NCBI RefSeq assembly: GCF_006539185.1
Contig: NZ_BJMN01000005.1
Span: 62,001 to 126,000 of the forward strand
From: Streptomyces gardneri
GTDB taxonomy: Bacteria; Actinomycetota; Actinomycetes; Streptomycetales; Streptomycetaceae
Length of the DNA stretch: 64,000 nt
Reading direction: 5' to 3'
Below the pieces are notes generated by a model. It saw only the letters and a list, made by a program, of their open reading frames with translations, did no database searches and was not told where the DNA came from. A program made the position numbers and the translations under genes. Below are positions 17,529-25,561 of this stretch, piece by piece. Every line of letters starts with the position of its first letter. Within the stretch, counting starts at the first letter, position 1.

Positions 17529-18944
17529 ATGGCGAAGCGTCGAAAGAACGGGCTCTACGACGGCGTCTCCGCGGAGCTGTCCGCCCTGATGCGGACGGGC
17601 TGGGCCGACACCGAGCGCCACGGCCTGGAGGCCGACGAGCAGGCCCCGTACGCGGCCGCCCGCCGCGCGGCCCTCTCGGCCCTCTTCCCGGGCGAGCGCC
17701 TGGTGATCCCGTCCGGGAACCTCAAGACTCGCTCGAACGACGACACCTACCCGTTCCGCCCGTACACCGGCTACGTGCACATGACCGGCGACCAGGCCCG
17801 CGACGGCGCCCTCGTGCTCGAACCCCGCGCGGACGGCGGCCACGACGCGTACTGCTACCAGCTGCCCCGGGACAGCCGCGACAACGACGAGTTCTGGATC
17901 GGCTACACGGCCGAGCTGTGGATGGGCCGGCGCCGTTCCCTCGCCGAGTCCGAGATCGTCCTCGGGCTGCCCTGTCGCGACGTCCGCACGATCGCCGAGG
18001 ACCTCGCCGCCGCCTCCTCAGAGGTCCCCACCCGGATCGTGCGCGGTCACGACCCGGCCCTGGAGGCCGCGGTCACCACCGACGAGGACCGCGACTACGA
18101 ACTGGAGGAGGCGCTCAGCGACCTCCGGCTCGTCAAGGACGACTGGGAGATCGGCGAGATGCGCAAGGCGGTGGACTCCACCGTGCGCGGATTCACCGAC
18201 TGCGTCTCCGAGCTGTCCCGCGCCGTCGCGACGTCCGAGCGGTGGATCGAGGGCACCTTCTTCCGCCGCGCGCGCCTGGAGGGCAACGCCCTCGGCTACG
18301 GCTCGATCTGCGCCGCCGGCGAGCACGCCACGATCATGCACTGGACGGACAACGACGGACCGGTCCGCCCCGGCGAGCTGCTCCTGCTCGACGCCGGCGT
18401 GGAGACCAACTCCCTCTACACCGCCGACGTCACCCGCACCCTCCCGATCAGCGGCACCTTCAACGACGTGCAGCGCACGGTGTACGACGCGGTGTACGAG
18501 GCCCAGGAGGCCGGCATCGCCGCCGTCAAGCCGGGCGCCCGGTACCGCGACTTCCACGAGGCGTCCCAGCGCAGCATGACGGCGAAGCTGGTCGAGTGGG
18601 GCTTCATCGAGGGCCCCGTCGACCGGGCGTACGAGCTCGGCCTCCAGCGCCGCTTCACGATGGCCGGCACCGGTCACATGCTGGGCCTGGACGTCCACGA
18701 CTGCGCCCACGCGCGGAACGAGGAGTACGTCGACGGCCTCCTGGAGCCGGGCATGGTCCTCACCGTCGAGCCCGGCCTGTACTTCCAGCCGGACGACCTG
18801 ACCGTGCCCGAGGAGTGGCGCGGCATCGGCGTCCGGATCGAGGACGACCTGGTCGTCACCGAGAACGGCAACGAGAACCTGTCCGCCGGCCTGCCGCGCT
18901 CCTCGGCCGAGGTCGAGGCGTGGATGGCCGAGTTCGCGGGCTGA
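17529..18944 (+). CDS. pepP: Aminopeptidase P family metallopeptidase
   Basis: This 471-residue protein has an N-terminal creatinase-like domain and a C-terminal pita-bread catalytic domain. The dinuclear metal site is intact: two Asp in LLLDAGVETNSLYTADVTR, His in GTGHMLGLDVHD, Glu in LTVEPGLYF, and Glu in GVRIEDDLVVT. It would remove the N-terminal residue before a proline in cytoplasmic peptides. The ATG at 17529 (MAKRRKNGLYDG) has an AGAAGG site 8 nt upstream and is preferred over an in-frame start at 17469. The divergent HTH regulator at 17333 shares the 195-bp intergenic region; I see no clear operator there. Confidence 0.93.
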   Translation: MAKRRKNGLYDGVSAELSALMRTGWADTERHGLEADEQAPYAAARRAALSALFPGERLVIPSGNLKTRSNDDTYPFRPYTGYVHMTGDQARDGALVLEPRADGGHDAYCYQLPRDSRDNDEFWIGYTAELWMGRRRSLAESEIVLGLPCRDVRTIAEDLAAASSEVPTRIVRGHDPALEAAVTTDEDRDYELEEALSDLRLVKDDWEIGEMRKAVDSTVRGFTDCVSELSRAVATSERWIEGTFFRRARLEGNALGYGSICAAGEHATIMHWTDNDGPVRPGELLLLDAGVETNSLYTADVTRTLPISGTFNDVQRTVYDAVYEAQEAGIAAVKPGARYRDFHEASQRSMTAKLVEWGFIEGPVDRAYELGLQRRFTMAGTGHMLGLDVHDCAHARNEEYVDGLLEPGMVLTVEPGLYFQPDDLTVPEEWRGIGVRIEDDLVVTENGNENLSAGLPRSSAEVEAWMAEFAG

Positions 18945-18956
18945 TCCGCGCCCGGC

Positions 18957-18978
18957 CGGCCCGCGTCGGCGGGCCGGA
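18957..18978. terminator. Bidirectional terminator between pepP and the PaaX gene
   Basis: CCGGCCCGC (18957-18965) and GCGGGCCGG (18970-18978) pair perfectly around a GTCG loop. It occupies the 50-bp gap between convergent stops and can serve both directions. Confidence 0.8.
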
Positions 18979-18994
18979 GCGACACGGCACCCCC

Positions 18995-19909
18995 CTACCC
19001 CGCGATGTCCTCGAAGAGGGCGAAGAGGCGGGGAAGGGGGGTGCCGTCGTCGGATACGGGGTGGTGCGCGAGGGCGGCCCAGGAGGTCGCCATGAGGTGG
19101 CGGGCGCGCGTGCCGGGCCAGGGCCGCGGGAGGAGTTCGGCGGGCAGCAGCGGGTCCGGCGTCATGGCGTACGAGAAGGCCGCGGCGAGTCGGACGGCGA
19201 GGCTCAGCCGCTCGGCGGACGTGACCGGCTCCGGGCCGGCGAGCCGGTCCAGACAGGAGCGGGCGAAGGCGGCGAGCTCGTCGTGCCGGGTCGCGATCTC
19301 GGCCAGGGGCCAGAGCGCGGCGGCGAGGGCCACCGGGTCGGCGACCTCGCCGACGCGTAGATCGGTGCTGGTCAGACAGGTGACCGAGGCATGGACACCG
19401 AGATGGCGGGCCTGGGCCTCGACGAGCGGTTCGATCGGGTTGGCGCTCACGTAGAGACCGCCCTGGACCGGGGCGGCCCCCAGGTGGAGCAGGGTGTCGC
19501 GGAGCGCGTCGCGCGCGGCCCGCTCGGACTCGGGGACGGCGAAGGCGAAGAGGTGCCACACGCCGTCCCACGGAGCGAGCCCGTGGTCCTGCCGGTAGGC
19601 GAGCCGGACATGGGCGGCGTCCGGGGCGAGCGCGCCGGTGGGGTCGGCGACCAAACGGAGGACCGCCTTGCGGCCGCGGCCCTCGTGCGTGAACCGTCCC
19701 TCGGCGACGAGCCGCTTCACACAGAGCCGCACCTGCTGGTCGGTCATGCCGAGCAGGCCCGCCACCGTGTAGAGCTCACCGGCGTCCACGGTGCCGTCCT
19801 CGCGGACGAGGGCGTGGACGAGGGTGCGCGTCGGGACGGTGACGGCGGCGGTGCCGGAGTCGGTGCCGGTGTGGGAGTCGGTGCGGGAGCCGGAATCGGA
19901 CCGGGTCAT
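18995..19909 (-). CDS. PaaX-family transcriptional regulator
   Basis: This 304-residue protein has the PaaX layout: an N-terminal winged helix (about residues 30-95, with YTVAGLLGMTDQQVRLCVKR), a central domain (WDGVWHLFAFAVPESERAAR) and a C-terminal PaaX domain. Family members are dimeric repressors; the founder responds to phenylacetyl-CoA. No phenylacetate gene is nearby, so the ligand is unknown. The first 25 residues are Ser/Thr/Gly-rich and non-conserved. Its ATG overlaps the stop of the upstream GNAT gene (ATGA), so the two are translationally coupled. A GC-poor intergenic region with TGATTCG, the core of the known PaaX site, lies upstream of the pair. Confidence 0.9.
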   Translation of the reverse strand: MTRSDSGSRTDSHTGTDSGTAAVTVPTRTLVHALVREDGTVDAGELYTVAGLLGMTDQQVRLCVKRLVAEGRFTHEGRGRKAVLRLVADPTGALAPDAAHVRLAYRQDHGLAPWDGVWHLFAFAVPESERAARDALRDTLLHLGAAPVQGGLYVSANPIEPLVEAQARHLGVHASVTCLTSTDLRVGEVADPVALAAALWPLAEIATRHDELAAFARSCLDRLAGPEPVTSAERLSLAVRLAAAFSYAMTPDPLLPAELLPRPWPGTRARHLMATSWAALAHHPVSDDGTPLPRLFALFEDIAG

Positions 19910-20529
19910 CGTGCCTCCCGGCCGGTGGACGCGTCGGCCGCCGTGACGGGCCGGTGCATGGTGGTGACCGCGCCGAACCCCATCAACTCGCGCAGGTACG
20001 GGGTCGGTTCGGTGCGTACGGCGGAGAAGCCGTGCCGTTCGTACAGGGTGCGGGCCCGCGGGTTCACGTCGATGACGTCGAGCCGGATCCGGTGACAGCC
20101 GGCCTCGGCGGCCACGGCCGCGACCTCGCGCAACAGCATCGTGCCGAGGCCCGCGCCGCGGTGCCCGGAGGCGACGGCGATGCCGTCCATCACGAGTTCG
20201 CCCGGAGCGGCGCTCCGTTCGAGCAGGGCCAGGAGAGCCACGCGGTGCAGCCCGCGCAGGAACCCGTACGCCGACAGGACGTCCCCCGCGCCGCCGCCCG
20301 TCAGCCCGCGCCCCTTCAGTTGGTAGCCCGCCACCCCGGCCACCTCGCCGTCGACGAGAGCGGTGACGCCCCGGTCGTGGTGGAGGTGGGCGGCGATGAA
20401 CGCACGGGCCTTGTCGGGCGGGTTGAGCGCGGCGCCGAGCTTCCGCCCGAACGCCTCCCAGTAGAGCGCGGCGACGCGCGCCTCACCGCCCTCCGGCACG
20501 CCCCGGCGTACCTCCGTCGTCGCGTCCAT
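19906..20529 (-). CDS. GNAT-family N-acetyltransferase
   Basis: This 207-residue protein carries a GNAT core: ELVMDGIAVASGHRGAGLG (about 113-131, strand 4 and the acetyl-CoA pyrophosphate loop), then MLLREVAAVAAEAGCHRIRL and VNPRARTLYERHGF. It should transfer an acetyl group from acetyl-CoA to an amine or amino acid; the substrate is not predictable. The ATG at 20529 has a GAGGTG site. It is the first gene of a two-gene unit with the PaaX regulator (4-nt overlap), so it may be the function PaaX controls, or it may modify a related ligand. Confidence 0.88.
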   Translation of the reverse strand: MDATTEVRRGVPEGGEARVAALYWEAFGRKLGAALNPPDKARAFIAAHLHHDRGVTALVDGEVAGVAGYQLKGRGLTGGGAGDVLSAYGFLRGLHRVALLALLERSAAPGELVMDGIAVASGHRGAGLGTMLLREVAAVAAEAGCHRIRLDVIDVNPRARTLYERHGFSAVRTEPTPYLRELMGFGAVTTMHRPVTAADASTGREAR

Positions 20530-20577
20530 CGGCGCACCTCGTCCGTCGTGGGGCGGGTCTTCCGTACCCCTTGCCTG

Positions 20578-20624
20578 ATCGAGTCTATAACGTTCATTCT
20601 GAATACGAGCGTTTTTGATTCGAT
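20578..20624. promoter_or_regulatory. AT-rich operator region between the GNAT-paaX pair and the DUF418 gene
   Basis: ATCGAGTC (20578-20585) and GATTCGAT (20617-20624) form an inverted repeat with one mismatch. A smaller palindrome, ATTCTGAAT (20596-20604), lies at the centre. TGATTCG (20616-20622) equals the core of the PaaX binding sequence known from Escherichia coli. The block is much less GC-rich than its surroundings and lies in the 127-bp divergent promoter region, so it is the likely PaaX target for both directions. Confidence 0.5.
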
Positions 20625-20656
20625 AGTTTTCTGTTCCGCCGTCTCCGAGGAGTCCC

Positions 20657-21883
20657 GTGACCACCACATCCGACGCAGTGACCGATCCGCCGGCCGAGAC
20701 CTCACCCACCCGGGCCGCGCCACGGCTCGCCCACGTCGACGCCCTGCGCGGATTCGCGCTCCTGGGCATCCTCGTCGTCAACATCGGCTACCTGGCCTCC
20801 GCCTACCACGGGACCGGAGTCGAGGACCCCGCCTTCGACTCGCCGCTCGACGAGGCCGTCCGGTGGTTCGTCACCGTCTTCTTCGAGGCCAAGTTCTTCC
20901 TGCTGTTCTCGTTCCTCTTCGGCTACGGCTTCACCCTCCAACTCGACTCCGCCGAGCGGAGCGCCGCCGCCTTCGCCCCCCGCTTCCTGCGGCGCCTGGC
21001 CGGACTGTTCGTGCTCGGCGCGGTGCACGCCGTCCTCCTCTTCCCCGGAGACATCCTCACCACGTACGCGGTCCTCGGCCTCGTCCTGCTCGCCGTCCGA
21101 CGGCTCCGGCCCCGTACCGCCGTCCGTACCGCCCTCGTCCTCTTCGCCGTGACGGCGACGGCGTACGTCCTCCTCGCGTTCGCCTTGCACGCGGCGGGCG
21201 GCGGGGGAGTGGACCCCGGTGCGGCGGACGGTGCCGAGCGGGCCGCCGAGGCGCTGCGCGGCGGGCCCGCGTCCGTGATCGGGGCCCATCTTGACCAGCT
21301 TCCCGGCGTGGCGGTCCTGCTCGTCTTCTTCCAGGCCCCGGCCGCGCTCGCCGCCTTCCTCCTCGGTCTCGCCGCCGGGCGGGGCCGGGTGCTCGGCGAC
21401 CTCGCCGCCCACCGCCGGACCCTGGTCCGGCTCCAGTGGGCGGGGTGCACGGTCGGGCTGCTCGGCGGCCTGGTGTACGCCCACGCGAGCCTGGTGCGCC
21501 CCGGCGGCGCCTACCAGGTCCTGGCCCTCGGGATCGACGTCGTCACGGCTCCGCTGCTGGCGGCCGCGTACGCCGCGACCGTCCTCCGGCTCGCCCTGGG
21601 ACGGCACGGCGAGCGGACGACCGCCGTGCTCGGGCCCGTGGGCAGCGTGACCCTGACCGGCTACCTCACCCAGTCCCTCGTCTGCGCCCTGCTGTTCACC
21701 GGTTACGGCGCCGCCCTGGTGGGCCGGGTGCCGCCGCCGGGAGTCCTCGCGATCGCCCTGGCGCTCTTCGCCGCGCAGGCCGTCGGGGCGCGATGGTGGC
21801 TCCGCCGGTACCGGTACGGCCCCCTCGAATGGCTGCTGCGGGCATGGGCGACGCTGACCCGGCCGCCACTCCGGCGCTCCTGA
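20657..21883 (+). CDS. DUF418 family integral membrane protein (YeiB-like)
   Basis: This 408-residue polytopic protein begins with a charged tail, then ALRGFALLGILVVNIGYLAS, the YeiB/DUF418 opening block that resembles membrane acyltransferases. FFLLFSFLFGYGFTLQ follows, and the C-terminal DUF418 block is GSVTLTGYLTQSLVCALLFTGYGAAL. About ten transmembrane segments are visible. The family has no established reaction; some members are thought to act as transporters. The GTG at 20657 has GAGGAG upstream. It is divergent from the GNAT-PaaX unit and shares its AT-rich promoter region, so it is a candidate PaaX-controlled gene. Confidence 0.85.
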   Translation: MTTTSDAVTDPPAETSPTRAAPRLAHVDALRGFALLGILVVNIGYLASAYHGTGVEDPAFDSPLDEAVRWFVTVFFEAKFFLLFSFLFGYGFTLQLDSAERSAAAFAPRFLRRLAGLFVLGAVHAVLLFPGDILTTYAVLGLVLLAVRRLRPRTAVRTALVLFAVTATAYVLLAFALHAAGGGGVDPGAADGAERAAEALRGGPASVIGAHLDQLPGVAVLLVFFQAPAALAAFLLGLAAGRGRVLGDLAAHRRTLVRLQWAGCTVGLLGGLVYAHASLVRPGGAYQVLALGIDVVTAPLLAAAYAATVLRLALGRHGERTTAVLGPVGSVTLTGYLTQSLVCALLFTGYGAALVGRVPPPGVLAIALALFAAQAVGARWWLRRYRYGPLEWLLRAWATLTRPPLRRS

Positions 21884-22061
21884 CGCCGGTGGTCCCCTCG
21901 CGCCTCCGTTCGACCGTGCGTTCGGAAAGGGGGAGTTCGGTGGCTCCGAGCGGCCTCCGAATTCACCGGTTCAGGTGACAGGGGTCGAGGCGAAACGTCC
22001 CTCCCGGTGCGGACGCGGCCACGCTCGACGGGACACATGGACCCACCCTGTGGAGCGTCCG

Positions 22062-22451
22062 ATGCAGCTGATTCCCCGTCACGACCCGCACCTCGTCGTC
22101 CACTCGACCGGCGGACCGACCGTCGCCGCGCTCCACGGCGAGCTCGATCTCGTCCTGGTGCGGCACCTGAGGCCCGAGCTCGACGCCCTCGTCCGGGAGT
22201 CCGAGGCCCTGACCGTCGACATCCGGGGTCTCACCTTCTGCGACGCCACCGGTCTCGGCCTGCTCGCCCACTGTGCCGGCCGGGTCCAGGCGCGGGGCGC
22301 ACGCTGGCGGCTGATCTGCGACCAGCCGTGGATCCTCCGGCTCATCCGACTGACGGCGCTCGGCGAGCTCCTCCGCCCCGAGGCGGCGGCGCCGGGGGAT
22401 CAGCCGGCTGTCCGGCCCTCCGAGCCCGGGGTGACGAGCCCGGTCTCGTAG
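22062..22451 (+). CDS. STAS-domain anti-sigma factor antagonist
   Basis: This 129-residue SpoIIAA/BldG-type protein shows LHGELDLVLVRHLRPELDAL and the phosphorylation block LTFCDATGLGLLAHCAGRV. In SpoIIAA the acceptor is the second Ser of DSSGL; here the motif is D-A-T-G-L, so Thr would be the acceptor and the preceding Ser is Ala. The unphosphorylated form would bind an anti-sigma kinase and free a sigma factor. No partner kinase or sigma gene is adjacent. The ATG at 22062 has GGAG upstream. Its 3' end overlaps the convergent response-regulator gene by 52 nt. Confidence 0.88.
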   Translation: MQLIPRHDPHLVVHSTGGPTVAALHGELDLVLVRHLRPELDALVRESEALTVDIRGLTFCDATGLGLLAHCAGRVQARGARWRLICDQPWILRLIRLTALGELLRPEAAAPGDQPAVRPSEPGVTSPVS

Positions 22452-23086
22452 GCGGCGATGACCGCCTGGGCGCGGTCGCGGAGGCGGAGCTTCGACAGGA
22501 TGCGCGCGACGTGCGTCTTCACCGTCGCCTCGCTCAACCGGAACCGCGCGGCCAGCTCGGCGTTGGTGTGCCCGCGCGCCAGCGCTTCGAGGACCTCCAA
22601 CTCGCGCGGGGTGAGCGTGGCGAGGTCGCGGTGCAGGGGAGCCGTCCGCGCGCCGGCCCCGGCGAAGCGCTCCACGAGCCGGCGCGTGATCGTCGGTGCC
22701 AGCAGGGCGTCGCCGGAGCGGACGAGCCGCACGGCGGCGGTCAGATGCTCGGGAGTGACGTCCTTCAGCAGGAAGCCGCTCGCGCCGGCGGACAGCGCCG
22801 CGTACACGTACCGGTCGAGGTCGTACGTGGTGAGGACGACGATCCTCGGCGGCGCCGCCTCCTCCGCGAGGATGCGGCGGGTGGCCTCCAGGCCGTCGGT
22901 GCCGGGCATCCGGATGTCCATGAGCACGACGTCCGGCCGGGTCCTGCGGACCGCGGAGACCGCTTCGTCGCCGTCGGCCGCCTCCGCGACCACCTCGATG
23001 CCGTCGGCGGCGAGGATCATCCGGAAACCGGTCCGCACCAGGGCCTGGTCGTCGACGATCACGACGCGCGGTGCTGCGTCCGTCAC
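22400..23086 (-). CDS. NarL/LuxR-family response regulator
   Basis: This 228-residue protein has a receiver domain (residues 1-125) with the acidic pair DD (12-13), phospho-acceptor Asp57 in VVLMDIRMPG, Thr in VVLTTYD and Lys in FLLKDV. A LuxR-type HTH (about 155-220) follows, with TPRELEVLEALARGHTNAEL and LSEATVKTHVARILSKL. It is encoded directly after its histidine kinase, overlapping by 4 nt (GTGA). The divergent ABC transporter upstream of the kinase is the most likely target, an arrangement common in streptomycetes. Confidence 0.94.
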   Translation of the reverse strand: MTDAAPRVVIVDDQALVRTGFRMILAADGIEVVAEAADGDEAVSAVRRTRPDVVLMDIRMPGTDGLEATRRILAEEAAPPRIVVLTTYDLDRYVYAALSAGASGFLLKDVTPEHLTAAVRLVRSGDALLAPTITRRLVERFAGAGARTAPLHRDLATLTPRELEVLEALARGHTNAELAARFRLSEATVKTHVARILSKLRLRDRAQAVIAAYETGLVTPGSEGRTAG

Positions 23087-24543
23087 GGGGCCTCCAGAGG
23101 AATCACCGCGCGGACCCGGTAGCCCCCGCCCGGGCGTTCGCCCGCGTGCAGGCTACCGCCGTAGAGCGCGAGCCGCTCACGAAGACCGAGCAGACCGTGC
23201 CCGCCTCCGGGAGCCGGCTCCGCCGGCCGCCCGCCCGTGTCGTCGACCTCCACCACCAGCCGCTCGTGGCCGTACTCCACACGGACGGAGACCCGGGCGC
23301 CCGCCGCGTGCCTGACCACGTTCGTCAGCGCCTCCTGCACCACGCGGTACGCGGCGAGGTCCACCCCGGCCGGCAGTGCGACCGCCACGCCCCGCACCTC
23401 CACCTCCACCGGCACCCCCGAGGAACGCACCCGGTCCGTCAGCTCCGTCAGCCGGTCCAGGCCCGGCTGCGGGGCGAGGTCCACGTCGATCGCCGGATCG
23501 GGGCCGTCCGCGGCCATCGTCAGCAGCCCCATCACGTGCCGCAGTTCGGCCATCGCCGCCCGCCCGGCCTCCTCCACCGCCCGCATCGCCTCCCGGGCCT
23601 GCTCGGGAGAGCTGTCGAGGACCATCCGCGCGGCACCGGCCTGGATCGTCATCATGCTCACGTTGTGCGTGACCACGTCGTGCAGCTCCCGGGCGATCCG
23701 GGCCCGCTCGGCCTCCACCGCCTGCCGCAACGCCACCTCCTGCTCCGCCCGCTGGGCGCTCGCTTTCTGCCGCCACACATGGACGCCGTTCGTGGCCAGG
23801 GCCAGCGGAAGCAGGACGACGACGAGGACCAGGCCGTTGTCCACGTCGGGAACCAGCGGGACGACCGCGTACAGCACGACCCCGACCGCAAGGGAGGCCA
23901 GGACGGCCTTCCGGTGCGGGCTGTACATCGCCGCGCTGTACGCCGCGACGAGACCGGACACGAAGGTGACGTTCGTCGCGTCCGCCGAGACATCGCCGAG
24001 GTGCAGCAGGACGGCGGCCCCGGTCACCATCCAGTGGACGGCGAGGGGATACCGGCGGCGGAGCACCAGAGGCAGGGCCGTGAGCAGGGCCGCGATCACC
24101 TCCCAGGCATCGATGGGAGGCAGGACGTGTTCGACGGCGGACACCGGATGAGACGGCGGCGTCTCCCCGATGATCGGGGGCGTCGGCGGGGCGGGCGGGG
24201 ACGGCAGTACCGGTGGTTCGGGCGGCACCGGCGATGCGGGCGGTGCCGGCGATACAGGCGGTACGGGCGATACGGGCGGCACCGGTGACACGGGCGGCAC
24301 CGGCGGTACGGGCGGTACCGGTTCGCCGATGATCCGATCCGGGCTCGGGAACGGGGCCGAAGGGTCGGCCGGGTTCGGCAGCACCTCCACGTACCTGCGG
24401 TTGAGGTCGCCGATGACCGTCGCGATCGCGAGCGACAGGGCGAGCAGCGCGTCGCCCGCCCACGCCCAGCGGGACAGCGGGGGCGGCGCTCCCGGGGCCC
24501 ACGGCCCGCGTATCCGGGCGATGAACGTCTCGTACCTGGTCAC
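23083..24543 (-). CDS. Sensor histidine kinase (HisKA_3) with a proline-rich extracytoplasmic insert
   Basis: This protein is 486 residues from the GTG at 24543. One transmembrane helix (about 28-46) is followed by an outside loop containing a long Pro-rich run (about 75-130) built on PPVSPV and PPV units. Four more hydrophobic segments follow (about 148-250). The dimerisation helix carries the acceptor His288 in ERARIARELHDVVTHNVS, and the ATPase domain shows VVQEALTNVVRHA and GHGLLGLRERL. It phosphorylates the response regulator encoded downstream (4-nt overlap). The Pro-rich loop is encoded by an imperfect DNA repeat at about 24186-24330 and is unusual for this family. Confidence 0.92.
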   Translation of the reverse strand: MTRYETFIARIRGPWAPGAPPPLSRWAWAGDALLALSLAIATVIGDLNRRYVEVLPNPADPSAPFPSPDRIIGEPVPPVPPVPPVSPVPPVSPVPPVSPAPPASPVPPEPPVLPSPPAPPTPPIIGETPPSHPVSAVEHVLPPIDAWEVIAALLTALPLVLRRRYPLAVHWMVTGAAVLLHLGDVSADATNVTFVSGLVAAYSAAMYSPHRKAVLASLAVGVVLYAVVPLVPDVDNGLVLVVVLLPLALATNGVHVWRQKASAQRAEQEVALRQAVEAERARIARELHDVVTHNVSMMTIQAGAARMVLDSSPEQAREAMRAVEEAGRAAMAELRHVMGLLTMAADGPDPAIDVDLAPQPGLDRLTELTDRVRSSGVPVEVEVRGVAVALPAGVDLAAYRVVQEALTNVVRHAAGARVSVRVEYGHERLVVEVDDTGGRPAEPAPGGGHGLLGLRERLALYGGSLHAGERPGGGYRVRAVIPLEAP

Positions 24544-24753
24544 CGGACCAGTGTGGCAACAGCGGCGGGATCGTGGATCAACCCGTGGGCCCAGGGCCGC
24601 GCCCCGAAGACGTACATCGCTGGGATGACGCCGTCCGGCCTCCGCCGCACACGGTACGGAGCTTCCGCACCGCGGCCGACGCGCGGGCGGCACGGCCGCT
24701 TCTAGCGTCGGAGCCGCGCCGGAAGTGCCGTACGGGCCCCGGCGGTCGAACCC

Positions 24754-24820
24754 GTCCGGCAAACCCCGTCAGGCAGACCCGGTCAGGCAAACCCCGTCCC
24801 GTGAACCCGTCCCGTAATCC
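24754..24820 (+). repeat. 14-bp tandem repeats upstream of the MacB/FtsX-type transporter
   Basis: Three 14-bp units lie at 24754-24767, 24768-24781 and 24782-24795, with consensus GTCAGGCAAACCCC. Two shorter, decayed units (13 and 12 bp) run to 24820. The array ends 39 bp before the ATPase start and lies in the 316-bp region between the divergent kinase and the transporter. A spacing of slightly over one helical turn fits tandem binding of a response regulator or a slippage array. I see no confident -10/-35 pair in the rest of this gap; TAGCGT near 24705 is only a weak -10 candidate. Confidence 0.6.
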
Positions 24821-24859
24821 GTCCCCCCGTCCCGTCCGTGACCGAACCCTGGAGCACCC

Positions 24860-25561
24860 ATGCCCGAGCCCGACCCCGCCCACCTGATCGACCTGAGCGA
24901 CGTCGGCAGGACGTACGACGACGGCCCGGCCGCCCTGAGCGGACTGACCCTGCGGGTGCGGCGCGGCGAGGCGCTCGCCGTCCTCGGGCGCTCCGGCAGC
25001 GGCAAGTCGACCCTGCTCAACCTCCTCGCCGGACTCGACCGCCCCAGCACCGGCCGGGTGACCGTGGACGGGCTGCGCGTCGACCGGCTGAGCGAGGCCG
25101 CGTGCGCCAAGTACCGGCGCAGTCACGTCGGCATGGTCTTCCAGTTCTTCAACCTCCTCGACGACCTCACCGTCCTCGACAACGTGCTTCTCCCGGCCCA
25201 ACTGGCCGGCGCGGACCGGACCGCGGCGGCGGCCCGGGCCGCCGAACTCCTCGACCGGCTGGGCATCGCCCGCCACGCCCGCGCCCATCCCGGCCGCCTC
25301 TCCGGAGGCGAACGGCAACGGGTCGCCGTCGCCCGGGCCCTGATGAACCGTCCGCCGCTGCTCCTCGCCGACGAGCCGACCGGCGCCCTGGACAGCGCGT
25401 CCGGCGCGGACGTCCGCGAGCTGCTGCGCGAACTCAACGCCGAAGGGCAGACCATCGTCCTCGTCACCCACGACCTGGCCCTGGCCGAGGCGTGCGCCAC
25501 CCGCACGATCGAGCTGCTCGACGGCCGGATCGCCCGGGACGTCGCGGCGGTGACCCGATGA
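24860..25561 (+). CDS. ABC transporter ATPase (MacB/LolD type)
   Basis: This 233-residue ATPase shows Walker A GRSGSGKST (about residues 43-51), Q-loop VFQFFNLLDDLTVLDNV, signature LSGGERQRVAVARAL, Walker B LLLADEPTGALDS and the H-loop in IVLVTHD. FQFFNLL and DEPTGALD are typical of mechanotransmission ATPases that partner FtsX-type permeases. The next gene encodes that permease and overlaps this stop. The unit is divergent from the histidine kinase/response regulator operon and is probably switched on by it, for example in response to a cell-envelope or peptide stress. Confidence 0.94.
   Translation: MPEPDPAHLIDLSDVGRTYDDGPAALSGLTLRVRRGEALAVLGRSGSGKSTLLNLLAGLDRPSTGRVTVDGLRVDRLSEAACAKYRRSHVGMVFQFFNLLDDLTVLDNVLLPAQLAGADRTAAAARAAELLDRLGIARHARAHPGRLSGGERQRVAVARALMNRPPLLLADEPTGALDSASGADVRELLRELNAEGQTIVLVTHDLALAEACATRTIELLDGRIARDVAAVTR

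Noticed and set aside
17334..17843. Upstream extension of the HTH regulator frame
   Set aside because: The extra 170 codons overlap the divergent pepP gene and lack conserved sequence; the ATG at 17333 fits the domain start.
24838..25557. Plus-strand frame in front of the FtsX permease
   Set aside because: It is the shifted-frame shadow of the ATPase gene; the permease starts at 25558.
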